Numbered from the stretch's first letter, positions 18,903 through 31,290 are shown. The stretch is DNA of 64,000 nucleotides from Paramacrobiotus metropolitanus (GCF_019649055.1 NW_026570401.1:62001-126000), one strand, 5' to 3'. Notes: generated by a model not told the origin, from the sequence alone. Numbers and translations: made by a program.

Positions 18903-19451
18903 GTATGTTAAGTATCGAATACGCCTAGTAACATTCTTTCGTTACCGCGGTAATTATTGATCGTTATACGGTAATTATTGCAAGTGATGCAGTATTTGTT
19001 TACCCTTATATAACTTTTTCCATTTACTTTCCGTGCGGAATAAAATTTTAGTACAAGGTTTGTCAGGTAACCATTAAAAAAACTGACCATCTGAATGACA
19101 AAAAACGAATAACCAAGTTAAAAAACAATATCGTATGCGGCAGTAGGTCAACTAAGGTTTCCCATACCTTAGTGTAGAACAACTAAGGTTTCCGCCTGTG
19201 CACGAACTAAGTTTTGAAACCTTAGTAAAAACAAATGTTCTTTCAGTAGAGACTCTGCGTACTATTTCACGTATGCGCCCCGTACATGCACCGTCGTGGC
19301 TCCGCCACGACGGTACATGCACGCCCGCGCCGACACGCTCTAGTAAATTATAACCTAGGTCCCGATATTTTAGACCCGTAAATAATGCCCTAGGTCCAAA
19401 AATTTAGACCCCCGGATAAAAAAGTTGGTCAGGTTGGACCCGGATACTACT
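18903..19451 (-). repeat. Polinton right terminal inverted repeat
   Basis: This is the inverted copy of the left TIR. It carries the same hairpin, CTAAGGTTTC words and TATATAA box. Divergence from the left copy is visible by eye but modest. Short frames that run through both TIRs are not conserved and are not treated as genes. Confidence 0.9.
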
Positions 19452-20119
19452 CCAGCCTAAGGACAGCTGTAGCGCTGCGCCTTGGTGCACCGGTGTGCAC
19501 ACCACACCAGTGCATTTGCGGCGACCAAGCGGATGAGCATGGCTACCATGGTTCAAGTTGCAAGTTCAGTGCCGGGCGGAAACCGACCCATGAAAGTCTG
19601 AAAGCGGTCATAAAGCGCGCCTTTGCGTCAGCTGGAATCGAAACTGAACTGGAACCTCTTGGAATCTCCCGTACAGATGGCAAACGACCAGACGGAGTGA
19701 TAATTTCCCCGTGGGAAAGAGGAAAGGCGCTGGCCTGGGATGTAACGTGCCGCAGCACCATGGCCTTGTCGTACATCGCAGCCACGTCCACTCGAGCCGG
19801 AGCTGCAGCAGCGCTAGCCGAGCGGAGCAAGACCGAGAAATACCGCAACATTACCCAGGATTACTGGTTCAGACCACTGGCCTTCGAGACTTACGGAACA
19901 TCCGGACCAGAAACCATAGGGCTGCTTAACGTGCTAGGAAAGATGATGCAGCAGCAGTCAGGCGAACCGCGAGCACTTGAGTTTTTGCGTCAACGTATCA
20001 GCATCGAAATTCAGCGAGGAAACGCAGCATCTATCATGGGAACAGCACCACCCACGGCGAATTTAGACGAGATCTTTTCGGTTATTCGCCCGCCTGTTGT
20101 TGTAGATGTTGCTGGGTAA
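19452..20119 (+). pseudogene. RLE-type non-LTR retrotransposon, endonuclease end (3' half, after the Polinton)
   Basis: After the TSD copy CCAGCC the frame continues the protein of 3545-4430. It contains a CCHC-like finger (CICG..DEHGYHGSSC) and a PD-(D/E)XK-like core (KRPDGVI..LAWDVTC), the restriction-like endonuclease layout of R2/NeSL-type elements that nick the target site. It ends at TAA 20117-20119. The frame is intact here, so the element had only one stop codon visible in the retained part before the Polinton split it. The 3' untranslated tail probably runs to about 20200 (GAATTAAAG). Confidence 0.75.
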
Positions 20120-23100
20120 CTCGCTCGTGTTTTCAGCTTCTCATGAACTTGTGTAGAATGTGTGACAAATTTTTGTTTGCTCATAAAGCGAATTAAAGTC
20201 TCATGAGCTCCAGTAGCTAGTTGCAGTGACTTTGCACCGTGATGCTAACCTGCTTTGCAATTTGATACTATGTTAACAGTTCTAGCAATCCTAGCCAGTG
20301 CAAGCAGCGGACTTGTCGTCGTCAATATGATTACTGTCATCTGCACTGTACTGTACTGGTACCTTTACCTGTTTTTAATTGCGCGCTCTCACAAAGTCAG
20401 GGACCATCAAAAAAATACTTAGCGCCAAAATTCACGTTTTTGAATACTCCCCTCCCCCATCTATCATGCCCCTCTTCATGTGAGAACAGCTTTTCGGAGA
20501 TACTCTCTAACCTACCAGTGTTCACAGGGGATAATCTAGTAGAGATATTATTAGAGATAATATAGAAATATATAATACGGAGAATATATGGATAATATAG
20601 ATAATGTAGGTCAAGATATAATATAGAGATAATGTAGATAATAATTCACAAGAGATATTTAGTTGATAATCAGTAAAAGGTATAATAAATCAAAATAGAT
20701 CTGGTTTGTGGCTACCTATAAGGGATTGCCTTTTGTGTAGCCGGTGTTTCTGTTGTACAGACTGCATAATTTGCGCATTTGTAATGATGTGCTTGCGGAA
20801 ATATATGAATTAGCTGATGAGTTTTGTCTTTAGCGCTGGTGTCGCCTGTAATGTCCAACGTGGTTAGTGAAGCTGTACCAGAAACTAACTTTGTCGGCGA
20901 TGGTGCGGCGGACGAACTCCTATTGCAAGCTGAGCTGAGGTCAAATCAAGAACAGCACGGTACATGTTCTAGAGATTCGCCTTTTCTAATCATTTCTTAT
21001 CGAAGGAGCGCAGCAAAGGTTGATCGAAAGATTACTTCATTCAGGTTAAAGTTAGGACAATTTTATCCAGGCGAAACGGGAGACGTTAATCTATTGCCCG
21101 TTACGGAAAACTTTAAGTCATACGTAGCACGATTTCAAAATGACGTCAAACACGTAAAACAATGACCTATCGCAGCCTTGACGTCTCAAAGTAATGATAT
21201 AGCGAATTTCTAGCGCTTTGTTTTTGCGCTATAGTGACACCCGTCCTGAAAATAGTGCAAGGCCTTGCGTGTCCGGTGTGAGACACAATTGTTAAGTGCT
21301 AAGGTAGTTTTCGCTTATTTGACCACACAAAATGCTTTGACTATTGGATAGCTAGCTGAAACACAAAAGAATTGGTTAACTCAGGTTTGACATTAGGGTA
21401 TAGTAGTGATTTTTTGGATTTACAATCAAAACCAGAACTAAGTTTGACCTTCGTCGTTTTTGTTCTGTTTCTACTTAACATTTCTCCATCGCTGCCTCTT
21501 TTGGAATTACTGCAATTTTTTATTTTAAAACCACCGACAAAAAAAGCCTTCGGAAGAAATTTTTTGTTACTAGCAACGTCTACGAAACGCGGCATATATT
21601 CGTTTTCCAATTCCAGTTTTCTTGCGGCTGCAAATTTCAATTTGGTTTTCAAAGATGCGATCACGAAAATCCGCCTGCGACTTTGCCTTCTGTTTGGATC
21701 GATTCACGATTCGATCTTTATTATTTTTCTTCGCATTCAAAAATGGAATATCCTCGCTTCTTAGCTGCACCTTGCATACCTGAAATCATCCGGACGGAAG
21801 TCAGAGACGCAGTTAGAAACGACGAGGGCCTCTGCATTTTGTTACGCTGCTTGGCGTACAAGATCTTCCATGATCTGCAGAGAAGCAAAATTTAAAAAAA
21901 GTAAATTGAATAAATGAAACTTTGTCCGAAAATCGTCAATATCAAATCGACAATGAAAGACTAAAGATTAAATCGGAGAGGATCACAATCATCACATCTG
22001 CAATTTAAAAATAAAATTGAAAAAACAATTATTCTCAACCGAGATTTCAGCGTTTACATCAAGAACGCGCCCGTTGGGCGGTCTGTAGGTGATCTGGGTG
22101 GAATTACGAGCGACTTGGTCGTTTTACTTTCTTCTTTTCAAAACGATTTTTCATTCAATACAAAATATTCTAGACTAGCAAAGCGCACCGCTTTAGGCTA
22201 GCACTAAAAGAACGAAGCGAAGCTACTGCTAGGAACAATGAACGAGAGTACAGATAAAGAAAAATCAGTTTTTCGCAAATAGCATTTAGCTATTGGTGGA
22301 TCTGATGAATCTGTGAGACGGGTTTGAATTGACAAAATGGTAAGTCCCGAGTACAGTACTAAATTAAAACGCAAAGTGTGCTCCGCCCGGTGAAGGGAGG
22401 CTCGGGGCTAATGCCCGATGAGGGTAAAGCAAAGCCCGGATCTTACAGTGGTCTCACTTCATCTACCGGCTACAGTACCAAATTGCAGGGTTACATGCCT
22501 TTTTAATGTTCCGACTCCCTAGCCTCGCTTCGGTCTGATACAGAGTAATGCTAGCCTAGAACGGTACATTTCTAACCTAAATGGTAAATATGCTACCGAA
22601 GAAAAGATCGGGTTTATTTTTTTAACATGAAAGTCTACTGTGCTTCAGCTGCAAAATTAGTAAGCTATGAGCTGTTTCTTGGCAGGTGGTCATAAGGACA
22701 GTTGTATTAATACCGTGCTTCGTAGAACGTGATCTTATGACCGAGTAAGCATGTTAGTAAGCCCATTAGTGTTTTGCCTAAATGCTCTGTTTACGGTTTT
22801 TCTAAGTTGTAGTGTCTAAGCGTTATTAAGCGTCCAGAAGTCTCTCCTAACACGCACGAGGACACAGTTGTCTTTGGACTTCAGGCTCGTGCTGAAGCTT
22901 AAAGTAGAGCTAAGGATATACTGGTTGGCTGAACAAAATGTCGGTCTTCTAGTTTGGTTTGTTTCTTGCGAATCACTTGTCGTTATGTTAAATGTTTACC
23001 CTCGTTAGATAGACAATCTAATAAGCTACTAAAATCAACAAAACATTTTTGAAAAAATAAAACGGGCTCATTCGAAATGGTGCAGATTGAAACTGTGTGG

Positions 23101-23351
23101 GACTTTTCCGTGTCCCAGCTCGCAAAATGTTGAATCTCGTGACATTTCATTCCCGTACGGACTATTTGAATATTTTTAGCAGCTTTATCTATAGCAGGGC
23201 ATCTACTTTCAGTGGCATAAAGCTGTGGACATGCTGCTTGCGCTGGATGAGTTGTGCAGTCAGCCATAATATTACTAAATACTGAGGTATACGTATACAA
23301 TCGAACTTGCACTTATTACGATGACGTAACGGTATAGGAAAGCACATATAA
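20120..23351. other. Gene-poor stretch with AT-rich satellite-like DNA
   Basis: 20525-20655 is a degenerate run of GATAATATAGA-type words. An ORF at 20824-21165 (+, 113 codons) shows no known motif and no coding partner exon. Two overlapping minus frames at 21341-21770 also show nothing recognisable. I see no RNA gene in the stretch. Confidence 0.5.
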
Positions 23352-23478
23352 TGATAGACCTAGTGATCTATATACGGCAACCAGAACAGAACTGATTCCG
23401 CGTAGCGAGCAATGCTGCAAGTATTGCGAGCTATGCAATAACACACGATGCTCACACAGCTAATTGCCAACTTTTAAT

Positions 23479-24794
23479 GGGCCAGGTCAATTGCATCTGG
23501 GTAATCATTGCGCGTCGGGTAACGGAGAAACGCGTAAAAATCTGTCCATGACTCAGCGAAAAATTGATCGTCCAATCGTAAGTCGAGTACGCTTCCGTGG
23601 CAAGAAAGAAATTGAACAACTGAAAAACTGAAGTGGAACCGAAAATTTTATTTTTGATGCTTTAATGTGGTAATACGTCAAAAAAGTTATTTCTGAGTTT
23701 ACGAGTGTGAATCTGGGTCGCTGGATGCACTTTTGATTCAAACAAACAAAATTTTGTTGATCTGTGCAGGAGAGTTACGACTTACTCGTAGTTTGGGTAA
23801 CCGTTGCGCTTCGAAATCGAAGCGCAACGGTTACACGCACGGGTAAGCTGAAAACCCATCCCAGAATTCTGGTTTACCAATCAAATCGTTTACCTGCTTA
23901 CGCGCCGTGACGTCATGATTTTTTACCCGACTGCCGCTTGCGCGTCGCGTAAGACTTACACAGAGCAATTTTTTTTTTTTCATGTTTCAATTCTTTAATT
24001 CAATAGCGTGATAACAATATCAAGATCTAATTACGGTCAAACGAAACAACATTCTCGACGGTCCCCATTACTGAAGCAGCATTACCACGTTGAATTGCTA
24101 AAGAGATGTTCTGTTTCAAAAACTCCAGACTACGAATCTCGCCGGTTTGTAGCAAAATCCTCTTCCCAATCTCGTTAACAAATCCTTTGGCAGATGTACC
24201 AAAACTGCCGAATGTTTCAAAACCAACAGCCTTAAATTCGTATCGCCCCGAAAGGAAGCTGTACTTTCTTGCTTTCTCGGCTTCGGCATGGTCTGCTGCC
24301 GCTCCGGCCTTCACACTGGTCTGGTCCAAATACGAATGGGCGACAGTGTCAACACAGGTAACATCCCATGCCAAACACAATCCCCTTGTCCATGGGAAAG
24401 TGGTGATGCCATCGGGACGTGTTTCGTTCTCATGGTGCATGCCTCTAGGTTCAGTCCTTGCGGGTATGCCTGCTGCTCCAAGAGCCCGTCGCAAGATGTC
24501 GTTAATGCAGTCGTGTCTAGGGCGTCTTCCGGCTGAGAATTTGCAGCTCAAGCCATGGTGACCGTCTGCAGCAACGTCACTTCCACATTTGCACTGGTGA
24601 TCGGATGAAGCGGGTGCGCCAAGTCGAATTGCGACGGCAATCCGAAAAGCCTCATCATCCAAAAGGTTTCCGATTGGGGACGATGGAAGTGCGTGTGTCC
24701 AGGCGCCTGACTCTGGAGTTGAAACGGCTAACAGCCGAGCTTTGCTAGCGAGATCTAAAGCCTCGTGCAATTTACAGAGCAATTGACCTAGCCC
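23479..24794. mobile_element. Non-autonomous TIR transposon (~0.5 kb) inside the LTR copy
   Basis: The ends GGGCCAGGTCAATTGC and GCAATTGACCTAGCCC are inverted repeats that extend further (TCTG.GTAA). The flanks repeat AAT (3-bp TSD), and the uninterrupted site exists at 35.5 kb. Without the retrotransposon inside it (see next entry) the element is about 502 bp. It contains a perfect 18-bp-stem hairpin at 23797-23834 (GTAACCGTTGCGCTTCGA and its complement). TIR and 3-bp TSD suggest a PIF/Harbinger-like or CACTA-like source, not proven. Confidence 0.75.
23971..24773 (-). pseudogene. 5'-truncated RLE non-LTR retrotransposon copy inside the TIR element
   Basis: The minus strand codes an uninterrupted endonuclease end: RLLAVSTPESGAW, finger CKCGSD..GHHGLSC and PD-type core TRPDGIT..LAWDVTC, stop at 24027-24029. 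It is a paralogue of 19452-20119. A poly(A) tail (ten T on the plus strand, 23971-23980) marks the 3' end. The 11-bp TSD ACAGAGCAATT stands at 23960-23970 and 24774-24784. This is a textbook target-primed insertion, truncated at its 5' end. An open frame reading outwards to 24842 into flanking DNA is chance. Confidence 0.85.
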
Positions 24795-25144
24795 AATGAA
24801 TATTGAAAGTTCCGACAACGGAAAATCAACTCTGAGCCACACTGCTCAATCATCAATCGGAGAGCCAAATCCACGCTGCTCCGCACGTGGCACAAACAAT
24901 GAACGGCTATAGCCGTCAGACTATCAGAGCGAGACACAACACAGACACGTCATCGGTGGCGCAGCCTCGCGAGGGTGAACGCCAGTGGCCCCATCGCTCA
25001 CACACACATTGCTCGCTCCATGAATCACTGCATGCTTTAAACGCCCCACTTTTCCCACTTAATAATAGTAATTACTACCCAACTTCTTCCTGAACGTTGT
25101 TGCACAAAATGATGTGAATATCTTTATCATATATTGTCAAAAAG

Positions 25145-27933
25145 ATGCCAGACTGTGTAGCGCCGGGGTGTGATTATGGTAGAGCTGGTTGCTCAAAAAA
25201 TCTTTCTAGATTTGCATTCCCTAAAAATCCTTTGCGATGGGCTACGTGGACTCGTGCTTTGTCCAGAGAGAGCTTTTCTCCTTCTGATTCATCCCGTATC
25301 TGTGAACAGCATTTTGAAGCACGATTTATTATACGTACAGACATTTTAAAGAGACCAGATGGAAGTATTTCGAAGTACCAGCGAGAAAGGTCAAAGTTAA
25401 CGGACGATGCGATGTCCACCATATTTTCTGAAAATTTTTCGGTGCTTGGAAAAACTGGTAAACCTGTCGCTATTCCGAAATACTTGAGCAGAAAGACCGC
25501 TAAAGTACGGTGTGATCCAGAGAACAGACGGCAGAATGCACAAGCGCGAGAACTTACCGAATCAGAGAAGGAAAAAGAGGAATCTCGTCTGGTAAATCTG
25601 AGCGAACTTAAGTTAAGGCTGGCATCCAAAAACTTGTTAAAGATATTATCCAAGAAAGAATGGAACCTTTATTTATTCTTCTGACAACTCCGTGATTTTT
25701 TACAAATTATTGAAGAATTCAGAACCCTTATTTATAGAAAGGCAGATCACAATTTTCGAAACTATGGAAATTACTGTTGAACTTCAACACACAGGCCACA
25801 GCGGAGAGGCTGTGTGGAAGCCTTCACAGGCAACAGCGGAGAGTCTGTGTGGAATCCTTCAGCTGTGCCTTCAATGCTGTCGTACTCCATTGAACTTTTG
25901 GATCTGTTGTCTTATGTGGAATCCTTATAAAATTCAATGCCAACTTCTGCTGATTTAATGAGCCAAGCTATGACAGCGTTACGGCGTATAGAAGACGATA
26001 GCAATATTGCTGCATTTGGATGAAATTATTGTGCGCCCGTGTTATGCATACAAGGGAGGAAAAGTAAGCTAAATTTAGATGACTGTTGAAACCCAAATTT
26101 AAATTTTCGTTTTAAAATACAGATATTGATTTTGTTTTTACGATAATTGCAGATAGTTGGTCAATCTGAAGGCGGGAAAAAAACCTGCAACGTCGATCTT
26201 AGGGTTCATGATCAGCGGTCTCCTGTATCCCTTGCGGGAAATGGTTGCCCTCTTTCCGGTTAACAACGTGACAGAGAAGAACACATACCAAAAGACGCTG
26301 CACATTATCGAACAATTAGAGCAGAAGAGCTTTCTGGCTTTTGGCCTGGTTTGCGACAACCACAAAAGAAAACCAGCGACTGTTTTCTCTCTTCTGCGAA
26401 GCCGCAGGACTTTGTTAGCAGTCTCCATCTGTTCCTCATCCCTGCGATCCTACTCGATTGTTGTTTCTGATCATCGACCCCGTTTACATTCGCCTACTCA
26501 ACAATTGGTTGAGTAGGCGAATTTTAGTGCTTCCAAATCCCCGTTCGTTTTTTTATGATGACCTGGATGTGTCTACCATTTCTGCTTTGCGGTCTCATTT
26601 GGAGCACTGTTATGCCGTTGAACAGAATGGATTTCTAAAGTCAACCCGGTTGACGGCCACTGCAATTGCGCCAAACTGCTTGGAGCGGCAAAACGTTAAC
26701 GTAGCCCTTCAAGTTTTCTTGGAGCATACTGCCCGTGGTATTGAATTCCTTACTGAAAATTCTTTGGATATAAGAACACAGTTATGTTGATCGATACTGT
26801 TGTGCGTTTTTGGGCGATACTGAACATCCGAAACTATTCTCAGTGCGTTACCGCATCAACGAAATCGAACCATTCACAGAGAAGGATGATGAACGGTTCA
26901 GTTTCTTAAGCAATTTTGTGCGATGGCTTGAAGAGTGGCTTGGTGCCACTTTGAAGGATAAACCAAGGGAAAATCTGCCCTTACCGTGGACACGTTTAAA
27001 GCGACTATTCGAACGATGAAAGCAGTATGCGAACTAATCAAGTCCGTGCTCGAAAGCTGTCCTGGATGTTACTTTGACCGGTCATTGCTGAACAGTACGG
27101 TGTGCAGTGTATATTATACCTTAATTTAAAAAAATTTGTATTTTATTGCAGGAAAAATTTCTAACGATTGCATTGAGGGAACATTTGGTTCGTACCGACA
27201 GCTCTCTGGGTCGAGCTACCTGGTGTCTGTTTCCGATTAGTTTTTGAATCTCAAGCTAAATTGCGAGTTAGTGGATATTTAAAAGCCCGTATGGTACCTT
27301 TCGGCGTATCGAAAATTGACCAAACGTTAATTGAACAGCAAGTAAACGCAGATGACGGCTCCGCGCGATTAATTGAGTAGTTCAGCAACAACGTCGATCC
27401 TGTTGTTCGGTTTCCGGTACGCTGGATAAGAAAGAAAACGAAATTCTCACATTTATTGCCGGTTATTGTGCTTTTAAAGTCTGCAGAAGAATTTCGTGCC
27501 CCGACTGCTCAGTTAGTTTAAAAGCTAACAAGACGCTACACTATCAGCTGGACAACCATTCCGAGTTTAATTTAATCAAAAAGCTGAACATAGGCGGCAT
27601 GACGTATCCGTCGGGCTTTTCGGTTTTGGTTACTCGATACTGCTATTTCTTCCATATTTTACGCACGGCGAAGGAGAAAGCGCTTTCCTACATGGAACCG
27701 GATCTCACCGTGAAGCGTTAATGGAAGGTACGGAAAAGTTGCAGCTGGAACATGGCGCGGAAGCGATGGAACCAACATGCAGTGGCTGTGGTACATTGTA
27801 CAGTGATTTGGCGATATTGGAGATAAAAGTGTGTATAAATACTTTGCTGAATGGCTTTCAACGTAGAAAAAATGACGAGATTTCCCGTAGCAAGAGAAAG
27901 CTTGGTGTTCTGAAGTTCGTTCTCAGAAACTGA
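25145..27933 (+). pseudogene. THAP-domain P-element-type transposase gene, decayed
   Basis: The first exon (25145-25684) encodes a THAP finger: Cys4, Cys9, Trp35, Cys53 and His56 (ICEQHF), the DNA-binding domain of P-element and THAP9 transposases. After a probable acceptor at 26149 there follow, in shifting frames, a catalytic-region piece (GLLYPLREMVALF..LAFGLVCD), the IIDPVYIRLLNNWL block, FTEKDDERFSFLSNFVRWLEEW, and, after a good intron (donor A/GTACGG near 27074, acceptor TTGCAG/GAAAAA near 27152), DCIEGTFGSYRQLSG and a C-terminal Cys-rich GGMTYPSG block. At least two frameshifts break it. AATAAA lies near 27945. I found no TIRs. Confidence 0.7.
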
Positions 27934-28203
27934 AGAAATTCAAACAATAAAACATGTTTTACGTGCATTCTGCAGTGTCTGGTGTGGTAATGCATCTCCC
28001 ATAGCGTGACGTAGCATAAGTCGATCAGATACCTCAGTATTTAGTAATATTATGAGTTAGCGCACTTTGTGACTTTCCCTTCAAAAAACTTACGATAATG
28101 GTGTTTCCAGCATAATTACACTGTTTTGCTAGCTTTCTTAAATAAAGCGCAAACTTAAACAAATTTTACCCTTCGATTGATTTTTTTCAGTTTTTGAATT
28201 ATC

Positions 28204-28458
28204 ATGGCTGAAAATAGTTTTTCTTCGGCCATTCGTGGTGGGGAACTATTAATCCATGATCATTTTATGTATACGCTGGAACGAAAGGTTAACACTGCTC
28301 AGTTTTGGCGACGTAAAGATCTTTGGTGCAGCGGTCGCGTGCGTTTGCTTGACAACGCACTCACTGTTACCAAAGTTCACAGCCATACCGGTGACCGGGT
28401 GCCATCATCGCACATACTTTACTTCACACATGGATTTGCGTCAGAAAGCGGCACGTGA
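28204..28458 (+). CDS. FLYWCH-type zinc finger fragment
   Basis: The 84-residue frame follows a polypyrimidine-AG (TTTTTTTCAG, about 28190). It shows the FLYWCH pattern: HDHFMYTLE..FWRRKDLWCSGRVRLL..VHSHTGD, with Trp, Cys and the final His-x-His. One of the expected Cys residues is Arg here (FWRRK), so the finger may not bind zinc. FLYWCH domains usually front MULE transposases; none follows. Possibly a lone exon or remnant. Confidence 0.5.
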   Translation: MAENSFSSAIRGGELLIHDHFMYTLERKVNTAQFWRRKDLWCSGRVRLLDNALTVTKVHSHTGDRVPSSHILYFTHGFASESGT

Positions 28459-31290
28459 CCTTGGACAAACACGCCAAATTGTAATGGATTCAGTTTGGTA
28501 ATAATTCCCATTAAAAACCCAAAAAAATGCGGCGCAACGGAAAGTCCATGCGGCGAATTATCCATGCGACGGAATGTACCAGTTAAGCAACGAATAGATT
28601 TGCTACCAACTGTCACGACAACGAAGTATCCCAGACCGAATTGTCCTTATAACGAAACATCCTAACACCAGTTGTCCCATGACCAAAATTTCTTTAGACG
28701 AAGCGTCCCCGACGAAATGACCCGCGACGAACTGTCCCGCGACGACTTGTCACGTAGCCGTTAGCCCGTGTACCGATCAAACGCGGTCGCTAATATGCTG
28801 CAGTTACTTACTTTAAATAAAACTAGAAGCACCTTTCTACCCAAAGCAGTAACGAAATGCTTTAATCAAATTGGTAGGGTATCGAGTTTTTTTAATTCTG
28901 TAAATTGGTAATTCCAAATTTTCGTTTCCAGAACTTCTTCCAAATCTATCCATTTTTTAAAAAAAATTTATAAAAAACTGAAGCCTGTGCATAATGTAAG
29001 TTAAGCTGAACTTTTGAATGCAGTAAACATTGCTCTTTCAGATAAAATTTTTAGTGCGTCGATCAGGCATTGGTCAGACCCAGCGCACCATGGTAAATCA
29101 GACCGACATTTTATCCGTATCGAACTTTACAATAAAAACAGAAATATCACTTAACAAATTTCTTGTTTCCGAACAACCCCCTGGACAAAAAGTTTTGTGC
29201 AGGGCAAACCGTCCGGTTATTAAATTTGGCTCGGAATAATTCTTTTAATTCGATTTGATGTACCGATGAGAGGATTCGCGTGTAAAGCGTTTGCCGAACG
29301 AATCGTCCACGCAGGTTTTCTGTTCTAACGAAAGTGTTCGGGCTGATTTAGCCTTTAAATGAACCCCAACATTTGTTGGGGCTGATTTCGTAAGTCCGAC
29401 CAAAGTGCCTGTCTCGAGAGCGCTATCAAACCATGATGGCAGCAAGGTTGCAAAAAACCTGGGCTTAAAAAAAGCGAAAAACCTGGGCGAAAAAAAACTA
29501 CGACGGTAGACATTTTGGCCCGAACGTTTTATTCGGCTTAACAACCAAAACGGCCGCCAGATACCTTGGTCCGGATGTTGTGGGCAGTTACACAAATGCG
29601 AGACTTCTAGCAGTTCGACACATTCACACTTCCTAATTGTCCACATTCCGCTATTCCGCTATAAAATTTTTGTTACGGGAAACGAAGCTTTGTATTAGCG
29701 AGGAAAATTTAAGAGTGCCGTTAGTGTATGTTAGCAGATTGTTAATAGCTTCACAATTTCACATTTTTAGAACAATCACGACGAATCCTGGAATTTTGGA
29801 GACCCTTCAACGTTCCCACCACAGTCTTCCTGGGCTGCAGCTGTGTACTAGGAATTGTGTTTGCTGCTGCTAGCTTTTACGCCCATAAGAAGCATTTTTC
29901 TTAGTGAACCTAAATTCCTCTCCCAACTAAAAACGTTTGCACCGAAACCATGTTTGGTTAAAAACTTTGTATTTGAATTTCGAGTGGGGTACCGCTAGTG
30001 CAGACCTATCTAAAGAATCCAGCCTATTTCTTTGGCATTCGCTAGCACGTAGGGTTTTATCCGAAATCTGCTCCCTTGTATCCCACCATTTGTAGGTAAT
30101 CAGTAAGAGTATCAGATCGAGTTTCAGCCTTTTCGAAGAAACATTTTGTCTGGAGAGACGCGAAGGTTCGTCTAGCAAGGCTCATAGTGGAAAAATCTGG
30201 ATAACTGTGAATTTAGCAATATATGTACATTTTTCCAAATGGCGAGGGTATTCGTACCGGCACTTTCAGAGTGGTCAATAGTGCCCAAAATGTGATAACG
30301 AAAAGAAAAGGTTTTTTAAAGGTCTTTTTATATGGTTAGCAAGGTGTTTTAAAAGGCGTGCTTTCCCATTCTTGCTGCCTGGGAACATTCGAAAAAGGAT
30401 CTACACATTTATTTCAAGAACTTCTTCGTATGCGCCAGTACAGCGAAACGGCGTCGCTGTGGATTTTGAAATCCATGCAAAAATCCTGCTCACAAGGAAA
30501 TTATTTCAACATTAAAGCCATTGGATGGTGATCGAAAATTTTGCGCTTCAAAATGCATGACAGTGTTTGACCAGTCTTTTATTTGGACTGCGCCGCGTGT
30601 GGCCGACTGGAAGGTTGACGGGCTGATGGTTGACGCTCAATGAAGGTCATCAGCCTTTCTGCCAATGATCGTCAACCCTTCTCTAAAGGTCATCAACCCT
30701 TTTACCGGCGGCATCAATTGATCAAACAATGCCACTACATGGCCTTCAGGCTCATTGTGCTGCATGTTACGGTAGGAAGTTCTTGTACACTGACGTTTTC
30801 GTATTCCCGGCACGTTTACAATATGACTTCGGGTGTGGGACATCAAAGCATGGCGTTCTCTGCCATGTTACACACTGAAAACCTGGCAAATTTTTATTAA
30901 CATCATATGTATAAAACCTAGAATTATCACGAGAAAATCGAAACCTTTTGTAATGATTCAATAAACTCAAACCGCGGTTGTTCTACTTCGATGTTTTCCT
31001 TATTTCGAACGGCACTTTTCTAATAAATAGCTGCAAGAGCTTAAAAATTTATCTTTTTAAAGGTCAAAAATTATTTTTTGTGTACATCCGCACGAACAAA
31101 TCTGTGTGGTGGCACTGATGGGTGTTAGAAGCACTGCTCCACACACACAGACAATGCAGTCATGCACTTCGTAAGAATATTATCATTTTTAGTTTACGGA
31201 TCAAAGTTCTTTCTTACGAAAACGGATTGCGGTTTTTGAAACCAGCGAATTTTTCTGATCTAGAAGTCATCTTTCGAATTTGGAGAAAAT
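28459..31290. other. Stretch without recognisable genes
   Basis: 28600-28760 carries a degenerate ~15-bp repeat around ACGAAnTGTCCC (roughly eight units). The ORFs at 29030-29239, 29245-29646 and 30640-30900 show no motif and are probably chance. No RNA gene seen. Confidence 0.5.

Larger units (their letters stand above)
4431..19451 (+). mobile_element. Polinton/Maverick element, essentially complete
   Basis: The element is 15,021 bp long. Its termini AGTAGTATCC and GGATACTACT are inverted copies, starting AG and ending CT as Polintons do. It is flanked by a perfect 6-bp TSD CCAGCC at 4425-4430 and 19452-19457. The TIRs are about 550 bp. Plus-strand genes: ATPase, two small basic or acidic proteins, a repeat protein, integrase, penton-like protein, a pVI-like protein, major capsid protein, protease, a nuclease-like protein and a TBP homologue. 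Minus-strand genes: a membrane protein, a PC4-like protein and DNA polymerase B. Polintons are thought to be virus-like, forming capsids and self-synthesising their DNA. All genes look intact except the penton frameshift, so insertion appears fairly recent. Confidence 0.96.
23352..25002 (+). mobile_element. LTR-type repeat copy, split by nested insertions
   Basis: 23352-23478 and 24795-25002 together match the solo LTR at 35369-35705 along its whole length (shared GATCTATATACGGCAACC, AACGGCTATAGCCGTCAG, CGAGGGTGAACGCCAGTG). The ends are TGATAG and GCTCACA. The break falls at TTTTAAT/GAATATT, where a TIR element has inserted. I see no clean TSD for this copy. Confidence 0.75.

Noticed and set aside
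20824-21165. 113-codon ORF as a gene
   Set aside because: No motif, no partner exon, and flanked by AT-rich satellite-like sequence; kept only as a note.
24774-24842. Upstream extension of the minus-strand endonuclease ORF
   Set aside because: These codons lie in the target duplication, the TIR element and the LTR, outside the retrotransposon insertion.
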